From Leptoclinus maculatus (taxonomy: Eukaryota; Chordata; Actinopteri; Perciformes; Stichaeidae), in NCBI GenBank assembly GCA_032191485.1, contig JAVDOI010000008.1, forward strand, positions 19,822,674-19,886,673: 64,000 nucleotides of DNA, read 5' to 3'. Shown here piece by piece: positions 9,125 through 64,000 of the stretch. The notes under the pieces are model-generated. The model saw only the letters and a program-made list of their open reading frames with translations. It was not told the origin of the DNA and ran no database searches. The position numbers and the translations under genes are program-made. Numbering within the stretch: the stretch's first letter is position 1; every line of letters starts with the position of its first letter.

Positions 9125-11736
9125 GGAAACATGACCACGGCTCTAATTGGACGTGACTTAACAGCCACATTTGGAAAACTGAGTAGGATGGCGTGTTTGG
9201 CCCCCCTTTAGCAAGCGGATCAGTGTCCTACCTCCATGTCCGTCTGATGACATCAATAACTCCATTGTATCTATTGTGCTGGTCTTGCAGACGAGCTCGC
9301 ACCACCTGATACGGGTACGTTGTGGCCACGGCAAATATTTTGGATACCGCTGCCATTGTGATGTATTCCAATGAGCTCTGTTTGCACGGACAAGCAGATG
9401 GAGAGACAAGTGAGCAGGGTAGGAAAAACTGATGAGTCACTGCTGGTTAATCCGCTGTGGGCTCAGTCTTATTACACTGAAAAACGTTACAAGCTTTGTT
9501 GCCTGACTTTTATTACAAAAAACGCAGAGCGTGTTGCCAGACGGCTCGTGGCTCGTGGGGGTTATTGACTCACCAGCTTCGCATCTGAAGGCACTTTCTT
9601 GTATTTGTTGTAGTCTCTCTTGAGCTCTTCGTAGGCCATGAACTGCAGCGCTCCGTGAGACGTGCCGAACAGACCAGGAACATAACCCTAAGACAAGTAC
9701 ATGCTTTGTAAGGCGACCTTTCATGACGCACAAATAGACCCATGGCATGCATTTGCTAGTAAAGTCCACTACGTTGTCTACATCTGTGGCTCTCTGCAGA
9801 TTTAAAAGATACCGTCAAATTTCCACTGAGTAATTTGGTTACAATTATCCTTCCAGGCAAATAGAAATCACATGGAGCTTCTCTACTAAAGCTAATGTAG
9901 GCTGTTGGTGCCCTCTAGTGGTGGTTAATGAATCAATAAAAATAAAAAAAACTAATTTCTGCCTAGTAGGATAAAGGTCAACTAAAAAGTACAGAGATAC
10001 ACTGATCATGACACCTTGTACAGTCCCGGCACTCCCTCGTGGCGGTAGATCTTGACCAGGGCATCGATCATCCCCTTGTACTGTTTACCGGTCGGGTCGG
10101 CGTCATACTGGAGGACCAGCCGGGTCTTGGTCACCCAGATGGGGTTGGTTAGGGTGAGCGTCAGGATGCCTATAGGTGAGGACAAGCAGGCAGTGTTGGA
10201 ATAAAGTTGACGACATTTGGCTGCAACTCAAAATCGACACCCTTGCAAGACGGGATAAAGCGGTTCTCCTCAACGAAAAGAGAAAAGAGACATGACCTAA
10301 GTGAAGTTAATTGAATGTGATAGTTGGTGCCGGACCAAACTGCCCTGCTGTTTCTGCAGACTGCAGTGACTAGAGGTCCCAGAGCACAGGATGATGAGCA
10401 TTAAACGGTGTTTTGTTCCAATGCATCTTTATACCTGTTGTAACATGGTGAGTGCACGGTCACATTTTAACATCAATGTCATGTTACCTCTTTTTTTTTT
10501 TTTTTTTTAAAGACATTCTGGAATAATGACTTTTGATCGTGCTTGACTCACACATTCATTTCCTAAATACCATCTGAGCACAATCTGAAGGCCAGAATGA
10601 ATCTATCATTGTTGTTGACCACGTCATAGCCACGGACAAAAGGGTTACTTTTACACTATTATGTGTCACATCGCAAAGCACTCCTCCCCTTAAACTATGG
10701 ATATGGATGACTTCTGCCATCTTACCCCAATAGAGCACCTTATTACTATTTGACCAGCAGGAAGCAGATCCACGTGACCCCCCTGTGTGTGACCGAAATG
10801 AACAGGAGGGCTTGTGTACCAATTGGCATCTGCCTCCTGTCTGCTAAGGCCGGCTCGGAGCAGCATTATCTGGCCGTAGTTGTTGACCGTGTGCTGATTA
10901 GGCGAGCGTGTCGGCAGGGCAGCGGTGGTCAGATACATGTGGGACTAACCTGCTTCGGCCGCGGACACCAGGTGCTCTGTGGCACTCAGTTCAGTTTGAC
11001 GGCCCTCCTTAGTGTACCCTTTGATCGCATTGTAGCTGTAAGGGTGGGGGGGGAGGGAGGGAAAGGCGTGTCATAGATAGTTTTTAAAAAGGTCAGACAA
11101 TTCATGTGAATTATTATGTTGGAAGATATGATCCAAAAGGTTTATCGATTACGTACAAAAAGAAGTAGAGACCCCAAGATGCTCCGGCACCCCAAACATT
11201 GGGTGTCACTCCTTGGTAGAGTCCTCGGAGTCCCTCCTGCTGCCAGACACTCTTCATACAGTGCAACATGCCACTGTACGTGGGTCTTAATTGCAATCCA
11301 TCGCTTACTAAATTGACAGAACATCAAAAACATTTAAGTCATTCGACATAAGACACCAACAATGCCATAGCAGCATGGCACTGCTGGCATTAAGCAAATC
11401 AACTTTAATATACCAGATTTCTGGCCTGCACATTTAGTTCCATTCAAGGAAAATAAACAATTGGTTCATGCTCCATATATATAGTACTATATATTACTTT
11501 GATGACATTATTACATGAGACAAGCATCAATAATGTAAGTATAATGTTGTATTGTGACTACCTGCAAACCTGATTTTGACCAGATCCAGAGGGTGAAGCA
11601 TCAGAGTGGACACCACTCCTCCACTGAGCCCCGCGACCAGGTTTTCTACCTTCACGTGTCTGAAGACAGCAGAAAAGGGCTTGGGGGACCCCGTCTCCGT
11701 GACGTTGCCGGTACCGTGATTAGGAGCGGAACTCAT
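8953..11736 (-). CDS. slc25a32: Mitochondrial folate/FAD carrier (SLC25A32)
   Basis: This inner mitochondrial membrane carrier moves folate and/or FAD into the matrix. It has seven minus-strand exons: 11736-11562, 11307-11157, 11035-10950, 10169-10015, 9687-9574, 9377-9232 and 9079-8953 (TGA). All splice sites are GT-AG and phases are consistent, giving 317 aa against 315 in human. The three carrier repeats are marked by PLDLVKIR, PIWVTKTR and PYQVVRAR. The second and third lack the usual acidic residue of PxD/ExxK/R, as is typical of this subfamily. Other family landmarks are GLYQGVTPNVWGAG, PGLFGTSHGALQFMAYEELK and the C-terminal VIRVTPACCITFVVYENVSR. The last exon's polypyrimidine tract is a (CT)n microsatellite. 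The start MSSAPNHG is the only in-frame ATG ahead of the conserved FRHVKVENLVAG. Confidence 0.96.
9085..9121. repeat. (GA)n/(CT)n microsatellite in slc25a32 last intron
   Basis: On the plus strand this is a GAGA run. On the transcribed minus strand it reads CTCTCTCT followed directly by CGCTCTCTGCAG, the acceptor of the final slc25a32 exon. The simple repeat therefore supplies the polypyrimidine tract of that acceptor. Confidence 0.85.
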
Positions 11737-12463
11737 GTTTACTGGTGACGTTAATTAATCTAGCTAGTTCCTGTAACGCAAAGTCTAAAAAATATTCCTC
11801 TGTAGAACCCAGACGACAACTCATTGACGCTGCTATAACATCCTGGTTGTCATTGCATTTAGCAAGTGAACCACATGCGGTGCCACGCCATGTCTGAGGT
11901 AACGTTATCCAAAATGTACAGCACCAGCGCCACTGCTCGACCTTGGTGTTAGTATTTAGTAAATGTAAAAATATCGTAATTTAGAGTAGTGCTTCCGGCC
12001 ACAACCTTCAAAATAAAACCATTTAGGCGAACGATAAACTATAATAGGGACTTTAGTTCGGGATTTATTTTTAATACAACACAAAGGTGGCACTGAGCGT
12101 TCTCAGATGTAAAGGTTGTTACGGTAAATGTGCTTTTGTTATAAATGTCCTGATGAAAGTGAACCAAGGTTGTAGAAGTCAATATAAAAGTATGTTCGTA
12201 ACCTAGTCAATGCCGTTAATTTGAAGCCGTTTCAGGACCAAATCTGTGTATTTCCGGTCTTTCTCTGCTAAATGTTGTACCTTGATAGCTGTTTCCAAAC
12301 TTCTCAGTGACGCAGGCAGGAGGACTGAACATCCCACAATGCAACGCGGTCAGACGAATTTCTTCTTCATCAACACATGGCCTGTGCTTGCTAATATTTT
12401 TCTTGTTAAACCTAAGGCTAACGGTAGTTTCTAAGTGTGTTTCTATTTTCATTCTCCTACCAA
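11737..12463. promoter_or_regulatory. Bidirectional promoter between slc25a32 and dcaf13
   Basis: Only 727 bp separate the divergent start codons, an arrangement also found in mammals. ETS-family cores TTCCGG occur at 11993-11998 and 12252-12257. A CCCACAATGCAACGCGG element sits at about 12333-12349. No TATA box is evident. This fits a housekeeping shared promoter for two ubiquitously needed genes (mitochondrial transport and ribosome biogenesis). Function is inferred from layout and motifs. Confidence 0.7.
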
Positions 12464-20387
<7,924 letters not shown>

Positions 20388-22111
20388 GTAGAGCCGGAGG
20401 AGAGAGCGGAACACCGAAGGGGCCCGCCGACGAGAGATGAGGTGGAGGCCCCCGCCCCCAAGATCACACCCACATGGGACATGTTCAGACTGCTTTCACT
20501 TTAGAGTGGGGAGGAAAAAATGTTTGAATTTGTCAGTTGTGGAAAGGACAAGTGACAAGTTCTGCATCGTTTGAAGCCCAAGGACACTGACTGTGAATAC
20601 TGAGAAACATTAAATCTTGTGAAACTTTCTCTCTACCACTAAGACGCAGACCGGCTGTACTTTTCACCCTGCAGTGACACATCTGTTTTGGTCTTGTATT
20701 TTAGTGAAGAGTTTTCATTCTTCATCACATATTTTTAAGAAATTACGAACCGATTAAATTGATCCAGTGTTTAATGAATGTCGTGTGACTTGGTACATAC
20801 TTGCAACAAAATGTGTTCCCTGTTTTCATTAGTCTTTTCATGAATGAAGTTCTGGACACGTGCTACAGTGGATTATTTAAACTACCAGAGATGGCGTAAA
20901 AGGTTTCAGTATGCTTCAAAAGTCTTGCCGTCCAACATCTTCTACAGGATAAAGTGTTCCTTATGAATGGCCACACTCAACATAAAGGCCTGTTGGAAAG
21001 CTTGATGTCATAGCCTCATCCTGGCTGCATCTATGATCGACTCTGTCTTTTGTGATAATTGTAGAAACTGTCCCGAATGTGAAGTTAAAAACTCTCCCGT
21101 ACTTCCTCCTGATACACATGACCAATTGCTCAGCAATGTGATTTCCAGATGGTTTGGTAAGTTACAAAAATGGTCAATGTTAGACGATCTGAGCACAGTG
21201 ACGCCTATACATTTTTTTTGTAAGTGTTACATCTGCAGTGGTTGTTCTTTACTTGTATTTCACTAATGCATTGACAATTTACATATTGCAATTGTGCTGG
21301 ACATTAAATAGCCACGTGTTTTGACTTCCTCAGAGAACTTCAGTTATTCTACGTTTCCCCTCAGTTTTGGGATATCTTACTTCCTCTATGGGCTATAATA
21401 TATGTATATGTATATATGTATATGTGTATATATATATATATATATGGGCACAGCACATTCAAAACATGTACATACATGAGGCTAACCGTCATGATCTGAA
21501 TCATTCAGAATTCAAACTCAACCCCAAGTTCCCTCTTGTTTAACTATAATTGAATTACAGCCCTAATGAGGTAGAGGCTCGATCCTCTTAATGTTGTCCT
21601 TCAAATCCCATCAACAGTGCAGCCTGAAATTGGAGAAATGTAATAAAGGGTTGAAGTCATCACCGAAGCGCCGGTGGAAAGAATATTTTGTTTAAGGAGG
21701 TTCAGACAAACATGGTGGTGTAATCAAAGATCGATGCATCGTGGCATCTAGATCTGAAAAAGTCAGTTTGGGTGATGCAAACAATTGTTTAAGTGAAATG
21801 TGAAACCTGAAGGCTCTAACACTCGTTTTCACAATCTATTGATCTACCAGTTATTTTCTCTATTTTATTTATCAATCATTTGGTCTGTAAAATGTCAGGA
21901 AGTAGTAAAAAAAAAATTCACAAGTTCCTGCAGACCATTTCAAATCAGACATTCACATTAGAGACACTGGAGTTTATGATTTTCTTTTTGTTGCCATTTG
22001 TGCTTGAAATTAACATTTTATTTTTAGTTAAAAATAAAAAGTCCTCAGTGGAGTGCACGTCTGACCGGCCTTGTGTGTGTGTGACAGTTTGAACCACAAC
22101 ATCTCTGACAA

Positions 22112-22200
<89 letters not shown>

Positions 22201-22299
22201 CGCGCACGGGCATTGCTGCCGCACACCTGCAGTAACACTCATTGTCACTGGTCATGTTCTGTATTTATCTCGCTGCGCTCATGATCTGCTTATGAAATA
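20388..22299. other. Intergenic region, dcaf13 to rims2
   Basis: The region contains the dcaf13 3' UTR with candidate ATTAAA poly(A) signals at 20609-20614 and 20754-20759. It also holds a TATG/TA repeat cluster at 21400-21446 and a (GT)n tract at 22114-22192 running into CGCGCG. No coding frame with recognisable similarity is present. Confidence 0.6.
20609..20614 (+). terminator. dcaf13: dcaf13 polyadenylation signal candidate
   Basis: ATTAAA lies 222 bp after the dcaf13 stop. A second ATTAAA is at 20754-20759. The canonical AATAAA is absent nearby, so usage cannot be decided from sequence. Confidence 0.4.
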
Positions 22300-22538
22300 T
22301 GCATCACGCGCCTGCCGGTACGGTTGCCGCTCCAGCTGCGCGCGCGCGGCTCCTCCAGTCCGCGTTTTGGCGGCTGCTACATCTGCTGCCTGCTGTCAAT
22401 GAACATCCAGCGCGTCCTCTCCGGCTTTAGTCTTCTACGTGTTTCCATCGCTCCGCCTCCTCTTCCTATCTGGATTTTTTCCCCTCCCTCTCTCACACAC
22501 GCGCTCTCTCTCTCTCTCCCCCCACCCCCCCTCCCCTA

Positions 22539-22589
<51 letters not shown>

Positions 22590-23364
22590 GCATCCATTTT
22601 TGTGCATTTAAGAAATCTCCAAGAATTACCAACCTGGAGGAAAGCGAGCTAACCAGAGTGACACAGAGGAGGGTTAAGGACCCCAAACGAAAACAAACAA
22701 GGACGGACCGGGCATCTTTGATATCCCACCATGCGAGTAAAGGCTTTCTAAAGGATGGCAGCGATGGGTTAGACAGGATTTACCATGACTGCAAAATAAA
22801 AGGCAAGAGTTGACGTTTTTTTATCCTCTACTTTTCTTTTCTTTTTGAAATCCCTGGATGGATGGAGGCTTGTGTTTGGAATACCTGAAGGTTGTAGCCT
22901 CTACAGCCTGTGCTCTCGCTTCATTTTAAGGGCATATATTTCTAATCCTGAGCCTTCTCTGTTTGAGAAATATCCATGTGTAAAAAAAAAAACATATCTG
23001 GCGTTTCAAGCCTGCAAGCGGCTCGAATATCGCGATTTCCCTCAGTTTGCAGGCGACTCTCATTCGGCTTCGGCGTGTTTGATAACCCCAGTATGACCAT
23101 TCAATAGACGGGGACGGAGCCTGTGATTCATATTTTTGACGCTTATTTCTGCAGCACGGTGCAGTGTGTGCACGATAGGCTAAAGCCCCCTGTAACCGAG
23201 GTGCCATGCCGCCTGTAAACCGCTGTGACTCCAGCCAATCCCACCGCCAATTTGAGAAATTTGACGGCATGAAATGTAGCAACAAAAAAACAAATATCGC
23301 CCAGAATGCAGCTGGTTGACGTTTTTTTTTTTTTTTTTTAAATTGTAGCCACTGTGTGTAAAAG
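22300..23364 (+). promoter_or_regulatory. rims2: rims2 (alpha) promoter and 5' UTR region
   Basis: The region upstream of the rims2 alpha start has a CpG-rich patch (about 22305-22440, including a GCGCGCGCGG run) and a (CT)n microsatellite at 22540-22587. A T-run ends in AAATTGTAG at 23348 and has the form of a splice acceptor, which suggests a 5' UTR intron ending 16 bp before the ATG. The transcription start is not determinable. Open frames on both strands here resemble no protein and are not called. Confidence 0.45.
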
Positions 23365-59270
<35,906 letters not shown>

Positions 59271-60089
59271 GTCAGCTCTCTATGCATTTCTCTTTTTAAA
59301 GACACGCACCCACTACACGCTCCATGTGAGTCACGCAGACTAGAGTTCATTATTGTGTTATGTCAAGTAGATGGTTTGATCAGGGGATAAAGAACGTATG
59401 ACTAGACAATGCCACGTCATGAAGGCAACTGCATAAGAACCTTTTTAGCATTACCGCTGGCAAATGTGTCCATTGTAGGTAGTGCAGAACAGTGCTGATC
59501 CAAGCCGAGCATAAGAGCAGTGGCTCCGAGCAAGCCAGTCGAGACCCCATATAAAACGGCTTGTACTTAGAGCCCACGAGGCCTATAAAAGGAGACAGAG
59601 ACACAGACACTGTGTCTGGCACTAACTCGGCAAACAGTCCTCCACCCACTCTCTCTTCTTCTTCACACTCGCACACATACAGCACACGGCACATGTCATC
59701 ACAGGTGGTGAGAGCCAGGCTCAGCTAGCATGCATACTGTCTTTACTTTTGAGAAAAATAGCATTTTTAAAAACAAAAGTTTTGTCGCTGCAAGGCTTGT
59801 AAATGGAGAATCATCGAGATGCTCTTGGTGTAGGAAAGCCAGAGCAGGCCGCATGCCAATGCAGAACATTGTGTTCCATATGCACTAAATGCCCTCTCTG
59901 AGCAGCACACTCAACACTGTTTGTGAATCTTATTTCTGGTTGCCTATTTCTTCATCCTGGTGTCAGAAAAGGTAGTTACTTTGATGTCCACACGGGGGCT
60001 CCTTCCTCTTTCTTCTCCCACAGGGAGGAAGAGAAGCTTGTTATCTGCACTGACTCTCGAGAAATGTGTTTCTTTTTCTAAGATTGGGT

Positions 60090-60231
60090 TTTTTGGCATT
60101 TCAGCTTTTGTTTTGCTTGTGAGAGACAGGAAAGTAGAGAGAGAGGGGGGGGGGGGGATGACTTGCAGCAGAGGGGGCTGGGCCCTAATCGAACCCGGGT
60201 CGCTGTGGTACGCTCTACCAGGGCGCCGAAA
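60090..60231 (-). mobile_element. tRNA-derived SINE
   Basis: On the minus strand the head reads GGCGCCCTGGTAGAGCGTAC (A-box-like) followed by GACCCGGGTTCGATTAGGGC (B-box-like). After this come CCCTCTGCTGCAAGTCATCC, a C-run, CTCTCTCT and CTTTCCTGTCTCTC. This tail is characteristic of a very common teleost SINE. The tRNA part is too degenerate to be a functional tRNA. Confidence 0.7.
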
Positions 60232-63200
60232 TGTATTTCTACTGCAGAAAGGCAGAGAGACACTTTTCAGCGACAACTCTCCTGTCCTTGTTTGCTCCTT
60301 TTCAGATGTAACAAAGCGTGCCATTCGTTAGTGTGCAACCCTACGCTACATTTAAATATATGTGGACATAAATTACTTAAGATTAATTAAGACTTCCCAC
60401 CAGAATCTCTCAAATTGTCATCAGTTCGGGACAACAAACGTGTGATCTGTGAAGTGAAATGACTGAGGCAGAGGTGAAGCTGTGAAAGGGAACATCCTGT
60501 AATTACAATATGTACATATCATACACACACACATGTTTATATGAGCGGTGCAGTAGGAAAGCAGATGAATTAGACTCTCCTAATCCAGCCTCTGTCCCTG
60601 TTCCTATTCCCTGCTGACCCTTGTAAATGTACACCTGGTGGGCCGTATCCCCCACTTGTCTAGCGCAGGGACAGACCAGCCTGTGCCCACAGTATACGTT
60701 TCGGAGACACAACTCATTAGTTCTGTGTCATCTCTTCGCCGTTGCGACCTCCTATTTACTTCTCGATACGCTCAGAACCAGCAAACATGGAGGAGCTCCA
60801 GGGGAAAACACTCCGTCTGTTTTAATTGCCTGATATTTGGCTCCAAATGGATGTTTTGATGGATATATCACGCACACCTGCCCATTAACCGGCGGTGAGT
60901 GTACACACGTTCAGTGCTTTCACACTGTAATGAGGCTGCTCCGCAACTATGACACACACTCTATAGCCTCCGAAATAGATACTTATTCCTTCCCTGTCTT
61001 GGTAAAATGGTGTACCTGTGCTATCCTTGTTATCCTCATCCATTGTGTTTCCATACTCTGAGTACGCAGCGCACAGTAGCACAATAAAGAGGCGAGCATC
61101 ATCTGCAACTGCATCCTGTAATCAAAGCTACACCTCTGTAAACCTTTAACAGTGATGCAGGATAACAGTGCTACTGAAGTACAGTATCCATCTTCTCCTC
61201 AAATGGCTGGCTGCTTTACGGTGGTTTTAATGGAGGATCAGACTGACTATAGATCAGACTATAGATCAGACCGCTCCACGCATTCAGTCATCCAGTCACT
61301 TTCTGCTCCAGTCCGGGCCCTTGCCACTGTACATTAATAGATTGCACGGCTGGAGAGGTGGAGATGGTACCGGAGAGCGTTTCTCTTGCTTTGGCGTTGC
61401 CGACATACGCAGTGACACAACAGGAAGCTGTCTGTCTGGAAACTCGCAGGGTAATGCTGATGATGGATAGCAGCGAGTCCGTAAATAGAACTCCCACTGC
61501 ATAAGCACCAAAACCCACTTTCATTAATCTTCAAGAATGTTTAAATTAACTCTTGGATCTGTTCTGCTAAAGAAAGGAAGGGGGGGGGAGCTGACAGTCT
61601 ATTTATAAGGAGAAATAACTTGGGAAGGTCTCTAATTTATCTTGGTCTCGGAGGTGTCATTCGAATGAACACACAGCTGCAGTGTTGGGTGAGGCTGATG
61701 AAACAACAATGATTACACTGGGATCGGAATATGCTCACTGCTGGAGTTTCTTCCGATTCTGCATTTTTTAAACTCATTCGGCCGGGCGGCAGAGATGCTC
61801 AGTCTGCCAGAAATGTTAGAGGAGGAGGAGGAAGAGGAGGAGGAAGAGGAGGAGGAAGAACACACTGGCCCTTTAACAGTCCGGCTATGCACAGTTCAGT
61901 TCATCATTGCTTAGACTAAGCTAGTCTCTTTGAGTCTAACGAGCCTCACAGTATGGGAATTTCACCAAATAATTCACATTGACACGGAGGTCATGAGTCA
62001 TCGTTCCTACAACATTACATAAAATGTTTACTGACAAATTATGATCTGATGATGCTGCCACACCCAAAACTATGCAATGGAGTCCAGCGTGTAAGCAACA
62101 GGAGCGGTTAGACACAGACAGATTTAAAACCAATCCACAGTTTAACTCTGAAGCACGTGAACACGTGAAAGCTCCGTTAGAATTAACCTTTGTGTGTAAA
62201 ACTGCAAGTGTAGTAAAGCTAACAGTTGAACTAGGAATTAAATATAACGGATGCTTACTGCGGACAATTGGGGTAACAACCTCAATGTTCAACTTCATTT
62301 AGTTTTACCATTAAATACATGGTTTACTTGATAATATTAGTCTGTGAACTCATTTTAAAACCTCTAACTGACCTTTAACAACACAACAACGTCAACAAGC
62401 GCTTGGGCAACATTTCGGCGGTGAACCTGCGGCAATGTAGCCGGCCACGCGACATGTCATGTAGGCTACTTTGTGATTTGTAGGATCTTTACTTGAACAT
62501 CTGCTCGACCAGGGGATCATTTTGAATTCTGGTAGCGATGCAATAAACCTGGGAAGGAGGAATTGATTATAAAGTCTTATACAAGAGGCTGGGTTCTAGT
62601 AACTGATGATGTTTTAACAGAGGGATGTCAGGCTTACATCCTCTTAATTAAGTCTGCATTAATGTAGTGACTAACTAACTAATTGCTGAATAGTCTATTT
62701 GTAGTGTTCTTATACTTTATCTCTCATGACTGAGATATTGAACACAGACACATGAATCATCTTCCTGCTCAGGAAACGCTCCTTTCTTTATACTTGCAAT
62801 GTAGCACAACTCATTTATAGAAACTCATACAAGCTCCACGTTGGATGCACTTTTGATTGCCCTGCAAATATTTTCTTTATATTTTTTCAACTACTTTTGA
62901 CTCTTTCAAGTTACATTCAGACCTGAATAAAATAAAAAAATAAAAATAAGTGGGCTAACCCCTCGGGAAAACCCCCCTTTTATGTGTGCCCTTTCCTCTC
63001 AGGCAGACACTGGACCTTTCAGAGGTATTGCACTGTCATCTGCTATTACTGACGAGGAGCTGCTGATGCTCTGAAGCCAGATATGGAATGTAAGAGAGAG
63101 AAACACTGACGACAGCATCGCGTCTCTCCCCTGTATTATACCGTGGTGTATATATCTGCTGCTGTGCGCGTACCAAAGAGTGCATGAGAGAGGATGGAGA

Positions 63201-63289
63201 GATGTGGCAACGAGTGCGCACAAATTGCGTTGTGTGCGTGTGTGTGCGCGTCTGTTAGCGCGAGTGTGTGCTTTTCATAGGCGACGGGA

Positions 63290-63770
63290 AATATGAGTTG
63301 AATGCGAGGCAGCTGCTGATGCGCCGGTAAGGGATGCTGCTGCTGCCGCTGCCGCTGCTGGCTGCCGCGTAGGGATGCTTCTCCGCTTCTTCTCTCCTCC
63401 GGGCGCTCCTTCGCCTCTCCCTGCACACCGAGAAGAGATTTTCGCCACAGCGAGAAGGAGAAAAGGCTCGTTACCGGCACCGGCGCTATACCTTCTTTCC
63501 CCCGCTCCAAGTCGGAAGCATTATGACCGACGGATCCCGCGCGGAATGCGTCTCATCTGAGGACACTTTTTACCAGGAGCGGCCGGAGAAACGTGGAACT
63601 TGCTCGGCGTCTTTTCTGCGTCTAATGCGCCCCCTGGAGATACGAATAACAGAATACTGAGGAGGTCTATGTGTGGAGGGGGGCGTCCGGAGAGCGCGCA
63701 AGGCTTCGGGATGTGCTGTCGGTGAAAGGGGTGATCATTTACTGAGGATAAAAGAAAACGGAGGGGGAAA
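63290..63770 (+). promoter_or_regulatory. rims2: rims2 beta-type promoter and 5' UTR
   Basis: CpG-rich sequence (GACCGACGGATCCCGCGCGG, GGCACCGGCGCTATACC region) directly precedes the beta-type ATG. There is no TATA box. A short upstream ORF, ATG at 63669 to TGA at 63725 (18 codons), lies in the presumed leader and could dampen translation of the main frame. Confidence 0.55.
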
Positions 63771-63892
63771 ATGCAGTTTGAGACATTGCGTCAGTTCTGT
63801 AGCTCGGTTTTATCACATTTCAACGGGGCTTTCTCGGCGCCTCAGAACATCTTGCAGACGGAGCTCTTCGAGCAGGCGCTGAGCAACATCGG
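63771..63892 (+). CDS. rims2: RIM2 beta-type alternative first coding exon
   Basis: The ATG opens MQFETLRQFCSSVLSHFNGA, then a short linker and LQTELFEQALSNI, closely matching the unique N-terminus of the short mammalian RIM2 isoforms that lack the Rab-binding helix and zinc finger. The donor is GTGAGT at 63893. The exon leaves in phase 2, the same as the alpha exon ending at 59270, so both can splice to the same next exon outside the window. The remaining 108 bp of the window are intron, ending in a G-rich tract. Confidence 0.88.
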
Positions 63893-64000
63893 GTGAGTGA
63901 TTCCTTTGTAAAGAAACGGCCTGATTTATGAGGAAGGGCTTCCCCGTTGGTATGTCAAACGGGTATTGGGGGGGGAGGGGGTTGGGGTGGGGGGGGGGGG

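Larger units (their letters stand above)
59271..63770 (+). other. rims2: rims2 intron up to the beta first exon
   Basis: This stretch is intronic for the alpha transcript. It contains a tRNA-derived SINE on the minus strand (about 60090-60231), a short tandem of ATAGATCAGACT units (61243-61272) and a (GGA)n tract (61818-61860). It ends in a CpG-rich 5' UTR/promoter region (63290-63770) for the beta exon. Confidence 0.65.

Noticed and set aside
60180..60231. tRNA gene on the minus strand
   Set aside because: A- and B-box-like words are present but too close together, with no complete cloverleaf. The following sequence is a teleost SINE tail.
62072..62302. Open frames on both strands near 62.1 kb
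   Set aside because: They are short, show no similarity to known proteins and have no splice context. The sequence reads as ordinary intron.

Overview
The window is vertebrate nuclear DNA, almost certainly from a ray-finned (teleost) fish. It has split genes with GT-AG introns, abundant (GT)n/(CA)n, (CT)n and homopolymer tracts, and teleost-type mobile elements. The sparse exons encode proteins that read clearly as vertebrate orthologues. No prokaryotic, viral or CRISPR-type feature was seen.

Five protein genes lie in the order known from human 8q22.3: fzd6 (3' end only, +, 2-1867), cthrc1 (+, 3590-7940), slc25a32 (-, 11736-8953), dcaf13 (+, 12464-20387) and the 5' part of rims2 (+, from 23365 past the window end). 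I rebuilt the exon chains by hand from splice sites and codon phase. cthrc1 (229 aa), slc25a32 (317 aa) and dcaf13 (445 aa) are complete and open throughout.

fzd6 and cthrc1 are tandem neighbours whose products act in the same Wnt/planar-polarity branch. cthrc1 and slc25a32 converge tail to tail. slc25a32 and dcaf13 are head to head, with 727 bp between their start codons and two ETS-type motifs. Everything from about 22.3 kb on is rims2, encoding the presynaptic active-zone scaffold RIM2. The window holds the long-form N-terminus: a Rab-binding helix, two in-frame cassette exons, a zinc finger and a SGAW-motif exon. It also holds a separate downstream first exon (63771) of the RIM2-beta type.

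The most interesting material is regulatory and splicing architecture inside rims2. (i) A 12-nt microexon (48903-48914) would insert Glu-Asp-Lys-Val into the zinc finger. (ii) A CpG-rich internal promoter-like block near 53 kb carries a near-consensus RE1/REST site. (iii) A second RE1-like site in intron 1 has its right half exactly inverted. (iv) A symmetric 144-nt, phase-0, open candidate exon (52445-52588) has no counterpart I know. Mobile elements include a 705-bp Tc1-like deletion derivative with 199-bp inverted arms and a TA duplication, three copies of one teleost MITE-like family, a second MITE type, a tRNA-derived SINE and LINE 3' tails.
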